Shown here piece after piece: positions 7,466 to 16,006 of a stretch of 64,000 nt of DNA (position 1 is the stretch's first letter; every line of letters starts with the position of its first letter). The notes under the pieces were generated by a model. It was not told the DNA's origin. It did no database searches and saw nothing but the letters and a program-made list of their open reading frames with translations. A program made the position numbers and the translations under genes. Source of the stretch: WRKB01 sp031551145 (GTDB taxonomy: Bacteria; Desulfobacterota; Desulfovibrionia; Desulfovibrionales; Desulfovibrionaceae); the NCBI GenBank assembly GCA_031551145.1, contig JAVBNZ010000017.1, positions 1 to 64,000 on the forward strand, in the 5' to 3' direction.

Positions 7466-9807
7466 TGCGCGATTTTCCCGACTTTGTCGTCGCCTGCCGC
7501 GCCCGCTTCATCTCCCGGCCCCGGCTTCCGTTTTTTGTCTGCGCCCTTTTCACGCTCGCCTGCCTGGCCGTAGGCCTGCTTTCTCCCGTCAGAGAAGACG
7601 TGCGCTCTCTGATCCCCGATTCCCCGCCTGAACTCGTCCAGGCCCAGCAATTGCTGGCCGCCGCGCCCTTCATGCGCTTTGCCGTGCTGACCGTGGGCGG
7701 ACAAAATCCCGTTGCGAATGCCGTAACGCTGAAGGAACGGCTGCGCGCCCGGGGCCTGCGTTGCCTGGAATGGCCCGATCCTTTGCGCCTGACACCGCAA
7801 AAGGCCGCGGCGGTTTTGGATTTTCTGCCGTTGCTGCTCAATGCTTCCTCGTATGCGGAACTTGAGCGACGCGTTCTCGTTCAGGGCGGGGAACGCCTGC
7901 GCGGAGATCTGCGCAATATGTACGGCCTCTCGGGTTTTTTGCAGCGCGAACTCACGGCAAAGGATCCCTTTGCGCTGCGCGGACTGCTTGCCGAACGCTT
8001 TGCCGGTCTGTCCGTATTCGGCGCGGCGCGGATGCGGGAGGGCATAGCTGTAAGCGCGGACGGCAAACACGCGCTGCTTCTTGTGGCCTCGCCCGTGCCC
8101 ATGACCGACTCGTCCGGCTCGGAGCGTTTTATCGAAGAACTGAACGGCCTTGCGCGGGATCTGCCCGTGATTCTTACCGGCGCGAACCGCCACAGCGCGG
8201 AAAACGCCGCCGTGATCAAGGGCGACTTGGGGCGCGTGCTGCCCCTGTCCCTCATCTTGACGGCCTTGATCTTCTTTATTTACATCCGCACATTGCGCGG
8301 CCTGGCGCTCTTTGCCCTGCCCACGGCAAGCCTGTGCGCGGCCTGCGCGGCCTGTGTCCTTGTTTTCGGCGGGCTTTCGGGCATCGTGCTCGGTTTTGGC
8401 GGAGTGTTGCTGGGTATTACCACGGACTATGCCGTGCATGTCTACTACGCCCTGCACGGTGCGCCCCGCCCGGCACAAGCTCTGCGTTCCGTAACAGGGC
8501 CGCTCTGCCTCGCGCTTTCCACCAGCGTTTGCGCCTTCTGCATGCTGCTTTTATCGCGCATCCCGGTTATCGGGCAGTTGGGAATCTTCGCTTCGGCCGG
8601 TTTGATCTTCGCTTTTGCCTGCGCTCTCTTTGTCTTGCCGCATTTTCTCGCGCCCGCCGCGCTTTTCGGCGCCGCGGAAGAGACAGAGCGGGGACACATG
8701 GAACGTCTTTCTCTCAAGAACGGCGTGGTCATCGCGCTTTGGTTGGGCCTTGCCGTTCTTCTCGGTCTGCTGTTTTCAGGGCTGAAAATGGACGGGGACA
8801 TACGCCGCCTCGGCTGCACAGGCCCGGAACTCGCCCGTGACGAAGAACAGTCCGGGCGGATCTGGGGCAGAAAAGACAGCGCCCTGGTGGTGGTAAGCGC
8901 CGCGAACCGGGAAGAACTGCTTGAGCGTGACGAACGCGCGACGGCCCTGCTGCGTTCCCGGCCCGAAACGGGACGGGTCACGGCCTTGAGCGACTTTGTG
9001 CCTTCCCACGCCACGCAGGAACAACGCCGGGTCCTGTGGCGGGATTTCTGGACACGCAACGCGGATGCCGCCCTGCGTCTGACCGTCGAGGCCGGTGAAG
9101 GCTTCAGCCCCTCGGCCTTTGCGCCGTTTGCGGCCTGGATACGTTCCGAGCCGCCTGTGCTCGATCTGGACGGCCTGCGCGCCCACGGCCTGGGTTTTGC
9201 GGCGGATTTCATGCTTTCTGAGGACGGCGGAATTTTCCATTCCTACATCGTCCATTCCGGCACGGAAGCGCTGCCGCCCGAACTCGCGGCCGCGCTGAAG
9301 ACGGAGGGCGCGCAAACGCTTTCCGGGGAGCGTTTTCGGCAGGAGATGGCCGAAGCTTCGCGTCGGGACATCATGCGCTTCGGCCTGCCGGCCTTTCTTG
9401 TGCCGGCTCTGCTGCTCGCCGCGGCTCTGCGTTCTCCCTCCAGGGCGGCGGCGGCGCTGCTGCCGCCGACGTTCGGCCTTGGGGTCGTGCTTGCGGTTTT
9501 ATACCTGACCGGCACGGCGGTGAACATCTATCACATCGTGGCCCTGCCGCTTATTATGGGCCTGGGTGTGGATTACGGAATTTTTTCCCTGCACGCGCAG
9601 GAAACGCGGGATACATCGGCGGGCCGGCGGGCCGTGCTTGTCTCCGCCCTGACCACGCTCGCCGGTTTCGGCTGTCTGGCGGCGGCACGGCATCCCGCCT
9701 TATTTTCCATAGGCATAACGGTGTTGTGCGGTATTTCGGCGGCCGTGTTCTCCGCGCTGGCCCTCGTGCCTCTGCTGCGGAAAGAACCGGCCGAGGGAAA
9801 ACGCTGA
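7465..9807 (+). CDS. MMPL/RND-family exporter (ApeM-like)
   Basis: A 780-residue inner-membrane transporter with the duplicated architecture of the MMPL/RND superfamily: a TM helix near residues 20-40, a periplasmic loop, five or six TMs around 255-390, another TM at about 415-435, a second periplasmic loop, then five or six TMs from about 640 to 770. The conserved GVDYGIF segment in the second membrane half and GITTDYAVH in the first correspond to the proton-relay region of these transporters. It is expected to export the glyco- or phospholipid-linked polyene. Start is a GTG at 7465 that shares its G with the TAG of the LolA-like gene. The DUF3261-like lipoprotein gene follows with an ATG overlapping its TGA. 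Confidence 0.85.
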   Translation: MRDFPDFVVACRARFISRPRLPFFVCALFTLACLAVGLLSPVREDVRSLIPDSPPELVQAQQLLAAAPFMRFAVLTVGGQNPVANAVTLKERLRARGLRCLEWPDPLRLTPQKAAAVLDFLPLLLNASSYAELERRVLVQGGERLRGDLRNMYGLSGFLQRELTAKDPFALRGLLAERFAGLSVFGAARMREGIAVSADGKHALLLVASPVPMTDSSGSERFIEELNGLARDLPVILTGANRHSAENAAVIKGDLGRVLPLSLILTALIFFIYIRTLRGLALFALPTASLCAACAACVLVFGGLSGIVLGFGGVLLGITTDYAVHVYYALHGAPRPAQALRSVTGPLCLALSTSVCAFCMLLLSRIPVIGQLGIFASAGLIFAFACALFVLPHFLAPAALFGAAEETERGHMERLSLKNGVVIALWLGLAVLLGLLFSGLKMDGDIRRLGCTGPELARDEEQSGRIWGRKDSALVVVSAANREELLERDERATALLRSRPETGRVTALSDFVPSHATQEQRRVLWRDFWTRNADAALRLTVEAGEGFSPSAFAPFAAWIRSEPPVLDLDGLRAHGLGFAADFMLSEDGGIFHSYIVHSGTEALPPELAAALKTEGAQTLSGERFRQEMAEASRRDIMRFGLPAFLVPALLLAAALRSPSRAAAALLPPTFGLGVVLAVLYLTGTAVNIYHIVALPLIMGLGVDYGIFSLHAQETRDTSAGRRAVLVSALTTLAGFGCLAAARHPALFSIGITVLCGISAAVFSALALVPLLRKEPAEGKR

Positions 9808-10346
9808 TGTGCCCCGCGTTGCTGTTGCGCGCCGCGCTTGCATCTCTGCTTTTCTGCGTGCTTGTCGCCTGCGCCAAATCCCCTGCGCCTTCCCCTCCGG
9901 CAACGGTTCCCGAAGCGGAAGAAACAGGCGCGCATTGGCTTTTTCGGCACAGGGTACAGGTGAACAGGGGAGAGAAGACGCTTTTTTCCTTTGACGGACT
10001 GATGCGCCTGTATCCGGAACAAGGCAGGGCGCGCGCGGCGGGCCTTGCGCCCATGAGCACGCTTTTCGTCATGGACGTGGAGCGCGCGGGCCGGCGCACG
10101 CTCTATATCCATCCTCGTCTGCGAAACGTGCCCGGCATAGAGGAAAACATCGCCGCCTGCATACGCGCGTTGTGGCTGAACGCGCCCGCGCCGGCCGTGC
10201 TTTCCGGATACGGGGAGGAAAAGAAGGAAGATTTCGCGTCGCTTTTATGGTATGAAGCGGCAGGGCGCACGATGGTGCGCGTACAACTTATAGATGCCGA
10301 GTACAAGCGTGATGGATCGAAATTACCCGCTGCGCCTCAATCCTGA
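9807..10346 (+). CDS. DUF3261-like lipoprotein (ApeN-like)
   Basis: A 179-residue lipoprotein with a classical lipobox (LVAC, cysteine about residue 22) after a hydrophobic signal. The mature protein contains LFRHRVQVNRGEKTL and SFDGLMRLYPEQGRARAAGL, the pattern of DUF3261 proteins that accompany the MMPL exporter and LolA homologue in APE loci. It likely sits at the outer membrane and accepts the exported product. The ATG at 9807 overlaps the exporter TGA. The C-terminus overlaps the start of the following dehydratase gene by about 35 nt, in a different frame. Confidence 0.7.
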   Translation: MCPALLLRAALASLLFCVLVACAKSPAPSPPATVPEAEETGAHWLFRHRVQVNRGEKTLFSFDGLMRLYPEQGRARAAGLAPMSTLFVMDVERAGRRTLYIHPRLRNVPGIEENIAACIRALWLNAPAPAVLSGYGEEKKEDFASLLWYEAAGRTMVRVQLIDAEYKRDGSKLPAAPQS

Positions 10347-10674
10347 ACGGGTAGAACGCCTGCCCTCCGGCGGCGTGGAGGCCGTTTTTCGCTTTGCGCC
10401 GGATTTTGCCGGTTTTCAGGGCCATTTCCCGGGTGATCCCATTTTGCCGGGAGTGGTGCAGATCATGGCCGCCGTCCACACGGCGGGCCTTGTTGTCGGG
10501 CGTCCGCTGTGCCTTGCCGGCTTGAAGCGCTGCAAATTCATGCGGCCGGTGCGCCCCCTGGAAGAAATAAAAGCTCAAGTGTCACTTGAAGGTTTGTCTG
10601 CCCAGGCTTCTCTTTCCGTGGATGGAGAACCCTGCGCCGTACTGTCCTTTTCCGTGAAAGACCCCATATTATGA
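10312..10674 (+). CDS. FabZ-like 3-hydroxyacyl-ACP dehydratase (ApeI-like)
   Basis: A 120-residue hot-dog protein with the FabA/FabZ signature FQGHFPGDPILPGV, including the catalytic histidine. It would dehydrate 3-hydroxyacyl-ACP, complementing the ApeP-like enzyme. I choose the ATG at 10312 (MDRNYPL) inside the end of the lipoprotein gene; the in-frame codon at 10294 adds only six residues. The next gene overlaps as ATGA at 10671. The size is shorter than housekeeping FabZ (about 145 residues) but similar to ApeI-type proteins. Confidence 0.8.
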   Translation: MDRNYPLRLNPERVERLPSGGVEAVFRFAPDFAGFQGHFPGDPILPGVVQIMAAVHTAGLVVGRPLCLAGLKRCKFMRPVRPLEEIKAQVSLEGLSAQASLSVDGEPCAVLSFSVKDPIL

Positions 10675-11144
10675 GACGATCATTCTGGTACGAACAGCTT
10701 GACCCGGCCGCGCCGCCGCCTCTGGTTCACTCTGTGGAGCGCGTCTGCCGCTTTGAGGAGGTTGACCCTCTCAACGTGATGTGGCACGGGCGCTATCCGA
10801 GCTATCTGGAAGACTCCCGCGTGGCTCTGGGCGAGGGTTTGGGCATAGGCTACATGGATTTTTACCGCGCCGGCGTGGCCGTGCCCATAAAGCAGCTGCA
10901 CATCGAGTATCGCGCTCCCGTGCATTTCGGGCAGAACGTGCGCATTGAGGCGAGCCTGCAGTATTGCGAGGCGGCGCGCATGAATATTTCCTACCGCATC
11001 TTGGACGCGGCCGACGGGGAAGTGCTTACCGAGGCCTTCAGCGTGCAGCTTTTCTGCCTGATTCCGAGCGGGGAGCTTTGCCTCGCACCTCCGGATTTTT
11101 ATGTCGAACTGCTCGAACGCTGGAAGGCGGGACACCTGCGGTGA
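10671..11144 (+). CDS. 4HBT-type acyl-CoA/ACP thioesterase (ApeK-like)
   Basis: A 157-residue hot-dog thioesterase. The active-site segment DPLNVMWHGRYPSYLEDSR matches the 4-hydroxybenzoyl-CoA thioesterase class, where the aspartate (here in the EEVDPLN stretch) is catalytic. In APE-like operons the homologous ApeK is thought to hydrolyse acyl thioesters, either releasing the product or editing stalled chains. The ATG overlaps the preceding TGA, and its own TGA overlaps the GTG of the radical SAM gene. Confidence 0.8.
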   Translation: MRRSFWYEQLDPAAPPPLVHSVERVCRFEEVDPLNVMWHGRYPSYLEDSRVALGEGLGIGYMDFYRAGVAVPIKQLHIEYRAPVHFGQNVRIEASLQYCEAARMNISYRILDAADGEVLTEAFSVQLFCLIPSGELCLAPPDFYVELLERWKAGHLR

Positions 11145-12478
11145 GGGTGCTGCTGCTTGCCGCCAACACCGAAACCGACCCGTATCCGGTCTACCCCCTC
11201 GGGCTGTCGCTGGTGGCGGCGGCGATGGAAGAGGCCGGACATCACGTTCGTCAGTGTGATCTGCTGTGCATGCGCTTCGGCGAAACTCCGGGCCTTGCGG
11301 AGGAAGTCCGCGCCTTCCGTCCGCAGGCGGTGGGCATTTCGCTGCGCAATATCGACAACGTCGATTCCTTCACCTCGCACGAACATTGGAGCCTGGACGC
11401 CCTGCGCATCCTGATTGCCGAACTGCGCGGGCTTACATCCGCGCGACTCGTTGTGGGCGGGCCGGGATTTTCCCTGCTGCCGGAGGCCATTCTGGAGTAT
11501 TGCGGCGCGGATTACGGCATCGCCGGGGCGGGAGAAGAGAGCTTCGCCGAATTGCTGCGCATGCTGGAAGCCGGGGAATCCGCGCCGCGCATTTTGCACG
11601 CTCCCCACACCGAACGGCAGCGCCCGCCGCGTTGGGAACCCGCGCTGCTGGAATTCTATGCCCGGGAGAGCGGGGTGGTGGGACTGCAAACCAAGCGCGG
11701 CTGCGCCAAATGCTGCTTGTACTGCACCTATCCCGCGCTGGAAGGCCCGCGCATCCGGGCGCGGGAGCCGGGAGAGGTGCTGGAGGACATAGAACGGCTG
11801 ACGCGCGCCGTGTCCTTCAAGGAACTTTTTTTTACGGACGCGGTGTTCAACGATGCGGCCGGCAAATGGCTGGAACTCGTTGAAACAATGGCGCAAGCCG
11901 GGCTGCGTGTGCCCTGGACGGCCTTTTTTCAACCTGAAGGCCTGAGCGCGGAGAGCTTGGGGCTGTGCGCGCGCACGGGCCTTATGGCCGTGGAGTTCGG
12001 CACCGACGCCGCCTGCGACGCCTGCTTCACGGCTCTGCGCAAGGGCTTTTGCTTTGCGGACGTTCTGGAGGCGGATCGGCTGTGCCGTGAAGCGAACCTG
12101 CCCTGCATGCATTACATCATGTTCGGCGGCCCCGGGGAAAACGAGACGACGCTGGCCGAAGGGCTTGCCAATCTGGATGAACTGCGCGACAGTCTGACGT
12201 TCGCCTTTCTCGGCATACGCCTCTATGCCGGCAGCGCGCTCATGGACTATGCCCTGCGGGAAGGCAGCGCCCTTCCCGGCGATTCCACCCTGCGCCCGAG
12301 CTGGTATTTTTCGCCCCATATCGACAGGGAACGCACCGCCGCGCTGCTGTCGGCGAATTTTCGCAAAAAACGCCTGCGCCTCTTTCCTCCCGAACAGGGC
12401 TTCGCCAGGATGGAAGCGTTGCGCCGGCTCGGTTTCCGAGGGATTTTATGGGATCGGATGATCCGCAGAACACCATGA
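11141..12478 (+). CDS. B12-binding-domain radical SAM enzyme
   Basis: A 445-residue protein with two parts. Residues 1-150 have the Rossmann-like pattern of cobalamin-binding radical SAM proteins (VLLLAANTETDPYPVYPLG, then VGISLRNIDN, then LVVGGPGFSLLPE). A radical SAM barrel follows with the cysteine triad CX3CX2C in RGCAKCCLYCTYP, which would hold the 4Fe-4S cluster. The classical DXHXXG B12 motif is not visible, as is common in BchE-like class B enzymes. Such enzymes carry out methylations, ring formations or rearrangements on unactivated carbons. It starts with GTG at 11141 overlapping the thioesterase TGA. It resembles radical SAM proteins associated with lipid-biosynthesis clusters; here it sits where other APE operons have a SAM methyltransferase. 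The substrate is unknown. Confidence 0.78.
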   Translation: MRVLLLAANTETDPYPVYPLGLSLVAAAMEEAGHHVRQCDLLCMRFGETPGLAEEVRAFRPQAVGISLRNIDNVDSFTSHEHWSLDALRILIAELRGLTSARLVVGGPGFSLLPEAILEYCGADYGIAGAGEESFAELLRMLEAGESAPRILHAPHTERQRPPRWEPALLEFYARESGVVGLQTKRGCAKCCLYCTYPALEGPRIRAREPGEVLEDIERLTRAVSFKELFFTDAVFNDAAGKWLELVETMAQAGLRVPWTAFFQPEGLSAESLGLCARTGLMAVEFGTDAACDACFTALRKGFCFADVLEADRLCREANLPCMHYIMFGGPGENETTLAEGLANLDELRDSLTFAFLGIRLYAGSALMDYALREGSALPGDSTLRPSWYFSPHIDRERTAALLSANFRKKRLRLFPPEQGFARMEALRRLGFRGILWDRMIRRTP

Positions 12479-13695
12479 GCATGCGCATCCTGGCGGTCAT
12501 CCCCGTCTACAACCACGCGGCGACCCTGCGCCGCGTGGCCGAAGACGTGCTGCGCCTGCATCCTTACCTGCTGGTGGTGGACGACGGCAGCACGGATCTG
12601 CCCCTGCCGGAAAACGGCATTCTCCCCCCGGAACATCCTCTCTACGGCCTGCCCCTCTTTTTTCTGCGTCACGCCCGCAACAGGGGCAAGGGCGCGGCCA
12701 TATTGAGCGCGGCGGCCAAGGCCCGCAGCCTGGGCATGAGCCATATCGTCACCCTGGATGCCGACGGCCAGCACCTTGCGGCCGACCTGCCGCGCTTTAT
12801 CCGGGCCGTGTGCGAGGAGCCCCATACCCTTTTTGTCGGTGTGCGCGATTTTTCCGGGCAGCCCGTGCCTTTTTCCTCCCGCTTCGGCCGTGCTTTTTCC
12901 AATTTCTGGTTCAGGGTGCAAAGCTCGACGGCGCTTTCGGACACCCAATGCGGCTACCGGGCCTATCCGCTGGATCTTTTCGACTGCGTACGCCTTACGG
13001 AACGGCGCTACAGCTTCGAAACCGAAGTGCTGGTGCGTGCGGCCTGGACCGGTTTCGCGCTGCGGGATCTGCCCGTGGCGGTGTATTATCCTCCGCCGGA
13101 AGAAAGAGTGTCGCACTTCAAGGCATTGGCGGACAACCTGCGCATCTCCCTGCTCAACACCCGCCTGACCATGCGGGCTCTCATGCCCGTACCGCACAGA
13201 AAATACACGACGGATGCGCAGGGCCGCGTAAGTCTGTTGCATCCCATGCGTTCGCTGCGCATACTGCTGGCCGCCCGTGAAACACCCCGCGCGTTGGGGT
13301 ATTCCGCCGCGCTCGGCATGGCGTTGGGCACACTGCCGTTGCCGGGACTGCACAGCATGTCCATTCTGCTGGCAGCCGGCAGCCTGCGTCTCAATGCTCT
13401 GCTTGCCCTGGCCGTAAGCCAACTTTGCATGCCGCCCCTGGTGCCCGCCCTGTGCATAGAAACAGGCTATTTTCTGCGCAATGGAACGTTTTTGTATGAA
13501 ATTTCCCTGCGCACTCTGGGGTATGAGGTTCTGGACAGGCTTTTCGAATGGGTGATCGGCTCCTTGGTGCTGGCCCCGATTTTCGCCCTGATCATGGGGC
13601 TGATTGTCTATGTTCCGGCCCGTTTCTTGTGCGATATGCTGGCGGGAAAACCAAAATTCGTTCCTGTTTCCGGAACGGCGGAGGAACAGCAGTGA
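12475..13695 (+). CDS. GT2 glycosyltransferase with C-terminal DUF2062 membrane domain
   Basis: A 406-residue protein. Residues 1-230 form a family 2 glycosyltransferase: VIPVYNHAATLRRV, LLVVDDGSTD and LDADGQH provide the nucleotide-sugar and metal (DXD-like) sites, and the region resembles dolichyl-phosphate mannose synthase. The C-terminal part from about 265 on has several hydrophobic segments with the pattern of DUF2062. In enteric APE clusters a similar glycosyltransferase is fused to an acyltransferase (ApeJ-like); here the acyltransferase is a separate gene immediately downstream. It probably glycosylates the lipid anchor. The ATG at 12475 overlaps the radical SAM TGA; an ATG at 12448 is an alternative without a good SD. 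Confidence 0.78.
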   Translation: MSMRILAVIPVYNHAATLRRVAEDVLRLHPYLLVVDDGSTDLPLPENGILPPEHPLYGLPLFFLRHARNRGKGAAILSAAAKARSLGMSHIVTLDADGQHLAADLPRFIRAVCEEPHTLFVGVRDFSGQPVPFSSRFGRAFSNFWFRVQSSTALSDTQCGYRAYPLDLFDCVRLTERRYSFETEVLVRAAWTGFALRDLPVAVYYPPPEERVSHFKALADNLRISLLNTRLTMRALMPVPHRKYTTDAQGRVSLLHPMRSLRILLAARETPRALGYSAALGMALGTLPLPGLHSMSILLAAGSLRLNALLALAVSQLCMPPLVPALCIETGYFLRNGTFLYEISLRTLGYEVLDRLFEWVIGSLVLAPIFALIMGLIVYVPARFLCDMLAGKPKFVPVSGTAEEQQ

Positions 13696-14648
13696 GCGGG
13701 CGCTGGTCGAGCAAAAGCCTGGGTTCCCGGTTTCAGCACGCGATCTTTTACAGAGCGCTCTCTGCAATCGGCCGGCCGGCCGGCTATTTTATGTTGTTTT
13801 TTGTCGTGCTCTGGTATACCTGCTCGCCGACAAGCAAACACCACGGCCGGGCCTATCTGCGCCGGCGTTTTCCCGATGCGGGTTTTTGGGAGCTTTTGCT
13901 GCACCGCTTCCGGCTCTTTCACACCTTCGGCAAGGTACTGGTGGACAGGGCGGCGGCCGGCCTGGGCAGGGGCTTTTCCGCATCGGGCGGTCGGGAAGAA
14001 CGGGCAAAACTGGATGCGCTTGCGCGGGAAGAGCGCGGGCTTATTCTGCTTTCCGCCCATGCGGGCAGTTGGCAGATGTCCCTGGCGGTGCTGGGGCCTT
14101 TTGTCGGTCGGCCTCTGCATGTGCTCATGTATAAAGACGCGGCGGACAACGACAAACAGTTTTTCGAACACAGCGGCCAAAAAGCCCCGTTTTCGATCAT
14201 CGACCCGCGCGACGGCCTTTCGTGCAGCCTGGCCATGACCCAGGCCCTGCTGCGCAACGAGGTCGTCGTGCTGCTGGGAGACAGACTTTTCGGCTCGGAC
14301 GTCAACGTCGTGACCGTGCCTTTTTTGGGCGGGCAAATCCGCCTGCCCACAACGCCCTATGCGTTGGCCTCGGCCACGGGCGCATCCCTGGCGTTCTGTG
14401 TCGCCCTGCGTACCGGATCGGGAAAGGCCGCGCTGACCAGCGTGGATTGCATGGAAGTGCCCAGGGGCAGGCCCACGCCGGAATTCTGTTACCCCTACGC
14501 GCTCAGGTATGCGCAGGCGCTGGAAAAGCTTGTTGAGGAACATCCATACCAGTTTTTCAATTTTCACGACATGTGGGAAGCGCACGATGAAAACGGAATT
14601 GAAACAGGCCATTCTGGAAGAATTGCACCTGGAAGATCTCAAGCTTGA
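13692..14648 (+). CDS. LpxL/HtrB-type lipid acyltransferase
   Basis: A 318-residue protein of the lysophospholipid/lipid A acyltransferase family. The N-terminus contains one membrane helix (GYFMLFFVVLWY), followed by LLSAHAGSWQMSL, the HX4D-like catalytic region of LpxL homologues, and later VVLLGDRLFGSDV. It would transfer an acyl chain from ACP to a sugar lipid. Start is a GTG at 13692 overlapping the glycosyltransferase stop (GTGA). Unusually for this operon, its 3' end overlaps the next ACP gene by 62 nt; the last 20 or so residues are encoded on top of the ACP N-terminus. Confidence 0.78.
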   Translation: MSGRWSSKSLGSRFQHAIFYRALSAIGRPAGYFMLFFVVLWYTCSPTSKHHGRAYLRRRFPDAGFWELLLHRFRLFHTFGKVLVDRAAAGLGRGFSASGGREERAKLDALAREERGLILLSAHAGSWQMSLAVLGPFVGRPLHVLMYKDAADNDKQFFEHSGQKAPFSIIDPRDGLSCSLAMTQALLRNEVVVLLGDRLFGSDVNVVTVPFLGGQIRLPTTPYALASATGASLAFCVALRTGSGKAALTSVDCMEVPRGRPTPEFCYPYALRYAQALEKLVEEHPYQFFNFHDMWEAHDENGIETGHSGRIAPGRSQA

Positions 14649-14841
14649 GGATATCGACGACGACGGGCCGATTTTCGGCGAAGGCATGGGCCTGGATTCC
14701 CTGGACGCCGTGGAGCTTGTCGTGCTGGTGCAGCGCCGCTTCGGCGTGGTGATGAAGGATGTGGGCGAAGCCAGGGCGGCCTTTGCCTCCATCAATACTC
14801 TGGCCGATTTTATCGAACGCAACAGAGCGGGCAATGCGTAG
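14587..14841 (+). CDS. Acyl carrier protein (second)
   Basis: An 84-residue acidic ACP with the attachment serine in MGLDSLDAVELVV. It differs considerably from the first ACP of the operon, so the two may serve different steps (starter loading and elongation, or chain growth and transfer), as proposed for ApeE/ApeF pairs. The ATG at 14587 lies within the end of the LpxL-type gene, and its end overlaps the third ketosynthase by 8 nt, so translation of all three is probably coupled. Confidence 0.9.
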   Translation: MKTELKQAILEELHLEDLKLEDIDDDGPIFGEGMGLDSLDAVELVVLVQRRFGVVMKDVGEARAAFASINTLADFIERNRAGNA

Positions 14842-16006
14842 GGTGCTGCCGGTCGCAGTGACGGGCCTGGGCTGCATCTGCGCAACAGGCATTGACGCGG
14901 CTTCCTGCATCAGCGGCCTGGATGCCGGGGGCCCAGTTCCCGCCGTACCGAACTGGGCGTTCGATGGGGCGCAAAGCCCGGTCTTCAGTTGCGCCCTGCC
15001 GGATTTTTCGGGCCTTCCCTCTTTTCTTTCCCGCACCGCGGCCCTGGCTTTCCACGCCGCGCGGCAGGCGCTGGGGGAGCTTTTCCCCCTGCCGGCCGAA
15101 TGCGCCCGCATGGGCGTCTGCCTCGGCACCTCCGTGGGCGCGACCCTGAATTTTACGGAAAGCTACACCGCCTTGCGCGCCGGGCAGGCCATACCCCCGG
15201 AGGAAGTGGTACGCTATTTTTCCTCCAATCCCGCTTCGGCGCTCGCCGCGCTTTGCGGCTGCACGGGCCCGGTACAGAGCGTGGTCAACGCCTGTTCCTC
15301 CGGGGCGGACGCCATAGGCATCGCGGCCGGCTGGATACGGGACGGACTATGCGATTTCGCGCTGGCCGGCGGGGCGGACGCGCTTTCCGAAATGAGCTAT
15401 ATCGGCTTCTGCCGGCTGATGATCGCTTCCTCCGAAGCCTGTAAACCCTTTGACCGGGACAGGACGGGTCTCAACCTCGGCGAAGGCGCGGCCATACTGC
15501 TGCTGGAGTCGGAAACTTCCCGCGCGCGGCGGGGAATAAAGCCGGCCGGCCGGGTGTTGGGTTACGGCACGGCAGGCGACGCCCATCACCTTACCGCGCC
15601 TCATCCCCAGGGGCGGGGCCTGCGCGCCGCTCTGCGCGCCGCCCTGGAGCAGGGGGGATGTGACGGCCCTCCCGCCTTCATCAACGCCCATGCCACGGGC
15701 ACCGTTGCGAACGATACGGCCGAAGGGCTCGTTTATCGCGACCTTTTTCCCACGGTGCCGGTCTTTGCCGGCAAGGGGGCTACCGGGCACACTCTGGGTG
15801 CGGCCGGGGCTGTGGAGGCCTTTTTCACCCTGGCCCATCTCGCACGCGGCCTGATTCCGGCCAGCTCCGGCTTTTGCACGGAAGATCCCGCCATCGGTCT
15901 GAGCCCCACTGTTGAAACCACGCCCTGCGTGGGCAACTCGGCGCTTTCCGTCTCGCTGGCCTTTGGAGGCAACAACTCGGCCCTGCTGCTGGAAGGCCCG
16001 GAATGA
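14834..16006 (+). CDS. Beta-ketoacyl-ACP synthase (APE-type KS, third)
   Basis: A 390-residue ketosynthase with the complete triad: cysteine in NACSSGADAIG, histidines in NAHATGTVANDT and KGATGHTLGAAG. The ATG at 14834 overlaps the ACP end, and its stop overlaps the ATGA of the CLF/AMP-ligase fusion gene. Adjacent KS and chain-length-factor-like genes normally form heterodimers in type II polyketide and APE systems, so this ketosynthase is the best candidate to pair with the N-terminal domain of the next protein. Confidence 0.88.
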   Translation: MRRVLPVAVTGLGCICATGIDAASCISGLDAGGPVPAVPNWAFDGAQSPVFSCALPDFSGLPSFLSRTAALAFHAARQALGELFPLPAECARMGVCLGTSVGATLNFTESYTALRAGQAIPPEEVVRYFSSNPASALAALCGCTGPVQSVVNACSSGADAIGIAAGWIRDGLCDFALAGGADALSEMSYIGFCRLMIASSEACKPFDRDRTGLNLGEGAAILLLESETSRARRGIKPAGRVLGYGTAGDAHHLTAPHPQGRGLRAALRAALEQGGCDGPPAFINAHATGTVANDTAEGLVYRDLFPTVPVFAGKGATGHTLGAAGAVEAFFTLAHLARGLIPASSGFCTEDPAIGLSPTVETTPCVGNSALSVSLAFGGNNSALLLEGPE

